Source of the DNA: Rhodobacter sp.
GTDB taxonomy: Bacteria; Pseudomonadota; Alphaproteobacteria; Rhodobacterales; Rhodobacteraceae
Direction of reading: 5' to 3'
Assembly: GCA_016704435.1 (NCBI GenBank)
Contig: JADJAB010000012.1
Span: 1-64,000 of the forward strand
Length of the DNA: 64,000 nucleotides
Every line of letters starts with the position of its first letter. Position 1 is the stretch's first letter. The position numbers and the translations under genes were made by a program. The notes beneath the pieces were generated by a model that did no database searches, was not told where the DNA came from, and worked only from the letters and a program-made list of their open reading frames with translations. Positions 63,576-64,000 of this stretch are shown one piece after another.

Positions 63576-64000
63576 TTGCTGCGAACCGAGCCGACCGACC
63601 GGGCCGTCGAATGGCCGACGATCCTTCTTCTGCTGGCGACCTATGGGCTGTGGGCGCTGGGTACCACGGCGCTCTGGTCCTTTTCTCCGGTTCTGGCGGT
63701 GATCCTGACCATGCTGGCGGTGGCGCAGCAATCCTCCCTTCAGCACGAGGCGCTGCATGGCCACCCCTTCGCCAATCCGCATCTGAACCAGGCGCTGGTC
63801 TTTGTGCCCTTCGGGCTGATCTATCCCTACGGCCGCTTCCGCGACCTGCATCTGGCGCATCACTTCGACCCGAACCTGACCGATCCCTACGATGATCCGG
63901 AATCGAACTTCCAGGACCCGGCGGTCTGGGCGCGGATGTCACCGGCGCGCCGGGTGTTGCTGAAAGCGAACAACACGCTGTTGGGCCGCATCCTGCTGGG
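63576..64000 (+). CDS. Fatty-acid desaturase-family protein (start only)
   Basis: Runs off the window edge. The start is taken as TTG 63576, with GAGGA about 8 nt upstream. Two membrane segments (about residues 15-33 and 38-52) are followed by histidine boxes HEALHGH and, about 35 residues later, HLAHHFDPN, the di-iron ligands of membrane desaturases/hydroxylases. The short spacing resembles alkyl-type and beta-carotene-hydroxylase-like desaturases. The divergent XRE gene may regulate it. Confidence 0.8.
   Translation, partial: MLRTEPTDRAVEWPTILLLLATYGLWALGTTALWSFSPVLAVILTMLAVAQQSSLQHEALHGHPFANPHLNQALVFVPFGLIYPYGRFRDLHLAHHFDPNLTDPYDDPESNFQDPAVWARMSPARRVLLKANNTLLGRILL

Overview
The window reads as about 64 kb of chromosomal backbone from a high-GC alphaproteobacterium, most likely a member of the Rhodobacteraceae/Paracoccaceae (Rhodobacter-like). 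The evidence is the conserved order aroA - cmk - rpsA - ihfB - lapA-like - trpF - trpB, the mreB-mreC-mreD-mrdA-rodA block, DUF484-xerC, a phosphatidylcholine synthase, an alphaproteobacterial LexA box (GTTC-N7-GTTC), leader-peptide control of leuA, and a dispersed hairpin repeat carrying GGAGTATTT and CAAGATGAA. No rRNA, tRNA, CRISPR array, phage or transposase gene was seen. This is a read-by-eye annotation; family names come from motif recognition, not searches.

Layout. 1-11 kb: trmB, aroA, a disrupted BchE-like radical-SAM gene, cmk, an unassigned pair (68-aa peptide plus 352-aa protein), rpsA, ihfB, a LapA-like membrane protein, trpF, trpB. 11-15 kb: two exported PepSY-like proteins with Asp-rich tails and a membrane-anchored LuxR-type regulator, then a secreted protein, DUF2237 and an FAD monooxygenase on the minus strand. 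15-25 kb: ileS, DUF1127/LysR with a clear operator, ogt, an ABZJ_00895-like membrane protein, two tandem DMT exporters, pcs, xerC, DUF484. 25-34 kb: transaldolase-type aldolase, priA, then the minus-strand elongasome operon. 34-41 kb: an SDR with an overlapping nuclease-like gene, a membrane protein/MarR pair with two operator dyads, leuA with an apparent leucine leader peptide, and a 19-unit MORN protein. 41-50 kb: nadE, a secreted EEP hydrolase, a PfkB kinase, wrbA, a Tat-exported MBL hydrolase, a zincin, gltX and a MATE pump. 50-55 kb: a tandem glycine riboswitch controlling gcvT-gcvH-gcvP. 55-64 kb: small exported proteins, metG, YceI, an SOS-boxed imuA-like gene, an aldo/keto reductase, two lipoproteins, an XRE regulator and the start of a fatty-acid desaturase.

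Sequence quality matters here. Single-base frameshifts interrupt trmB, aroA, ileS and a secreted phosphatase-type gene, several in G/C runs. The first three are normally essential or near-essential, so uncorrected sequencing errors are the likelier explanation. The BchE-like gene carries a frameshift and also a nonsense codon, so it may be a genuine pseudogene.

The most interesting non-routine signals are: a probable leaderless leucine leader peptide before leuA; a MITE-like intergenic element at 28.2-28.4 kb that shares a 121-nt module with 39.0-39.2 kb; two-turn-spaced operator dyads between a MarR gene and its divergent neighbour; an imuA-like gene with a LexA box but no imuB/dnaE2 beside it; the PepSY/LuxR cassette; the 68-aa peptide plus 352-aa partner; and a small secreted protein ending in a Tyr/Trp/Cys-rich tail.
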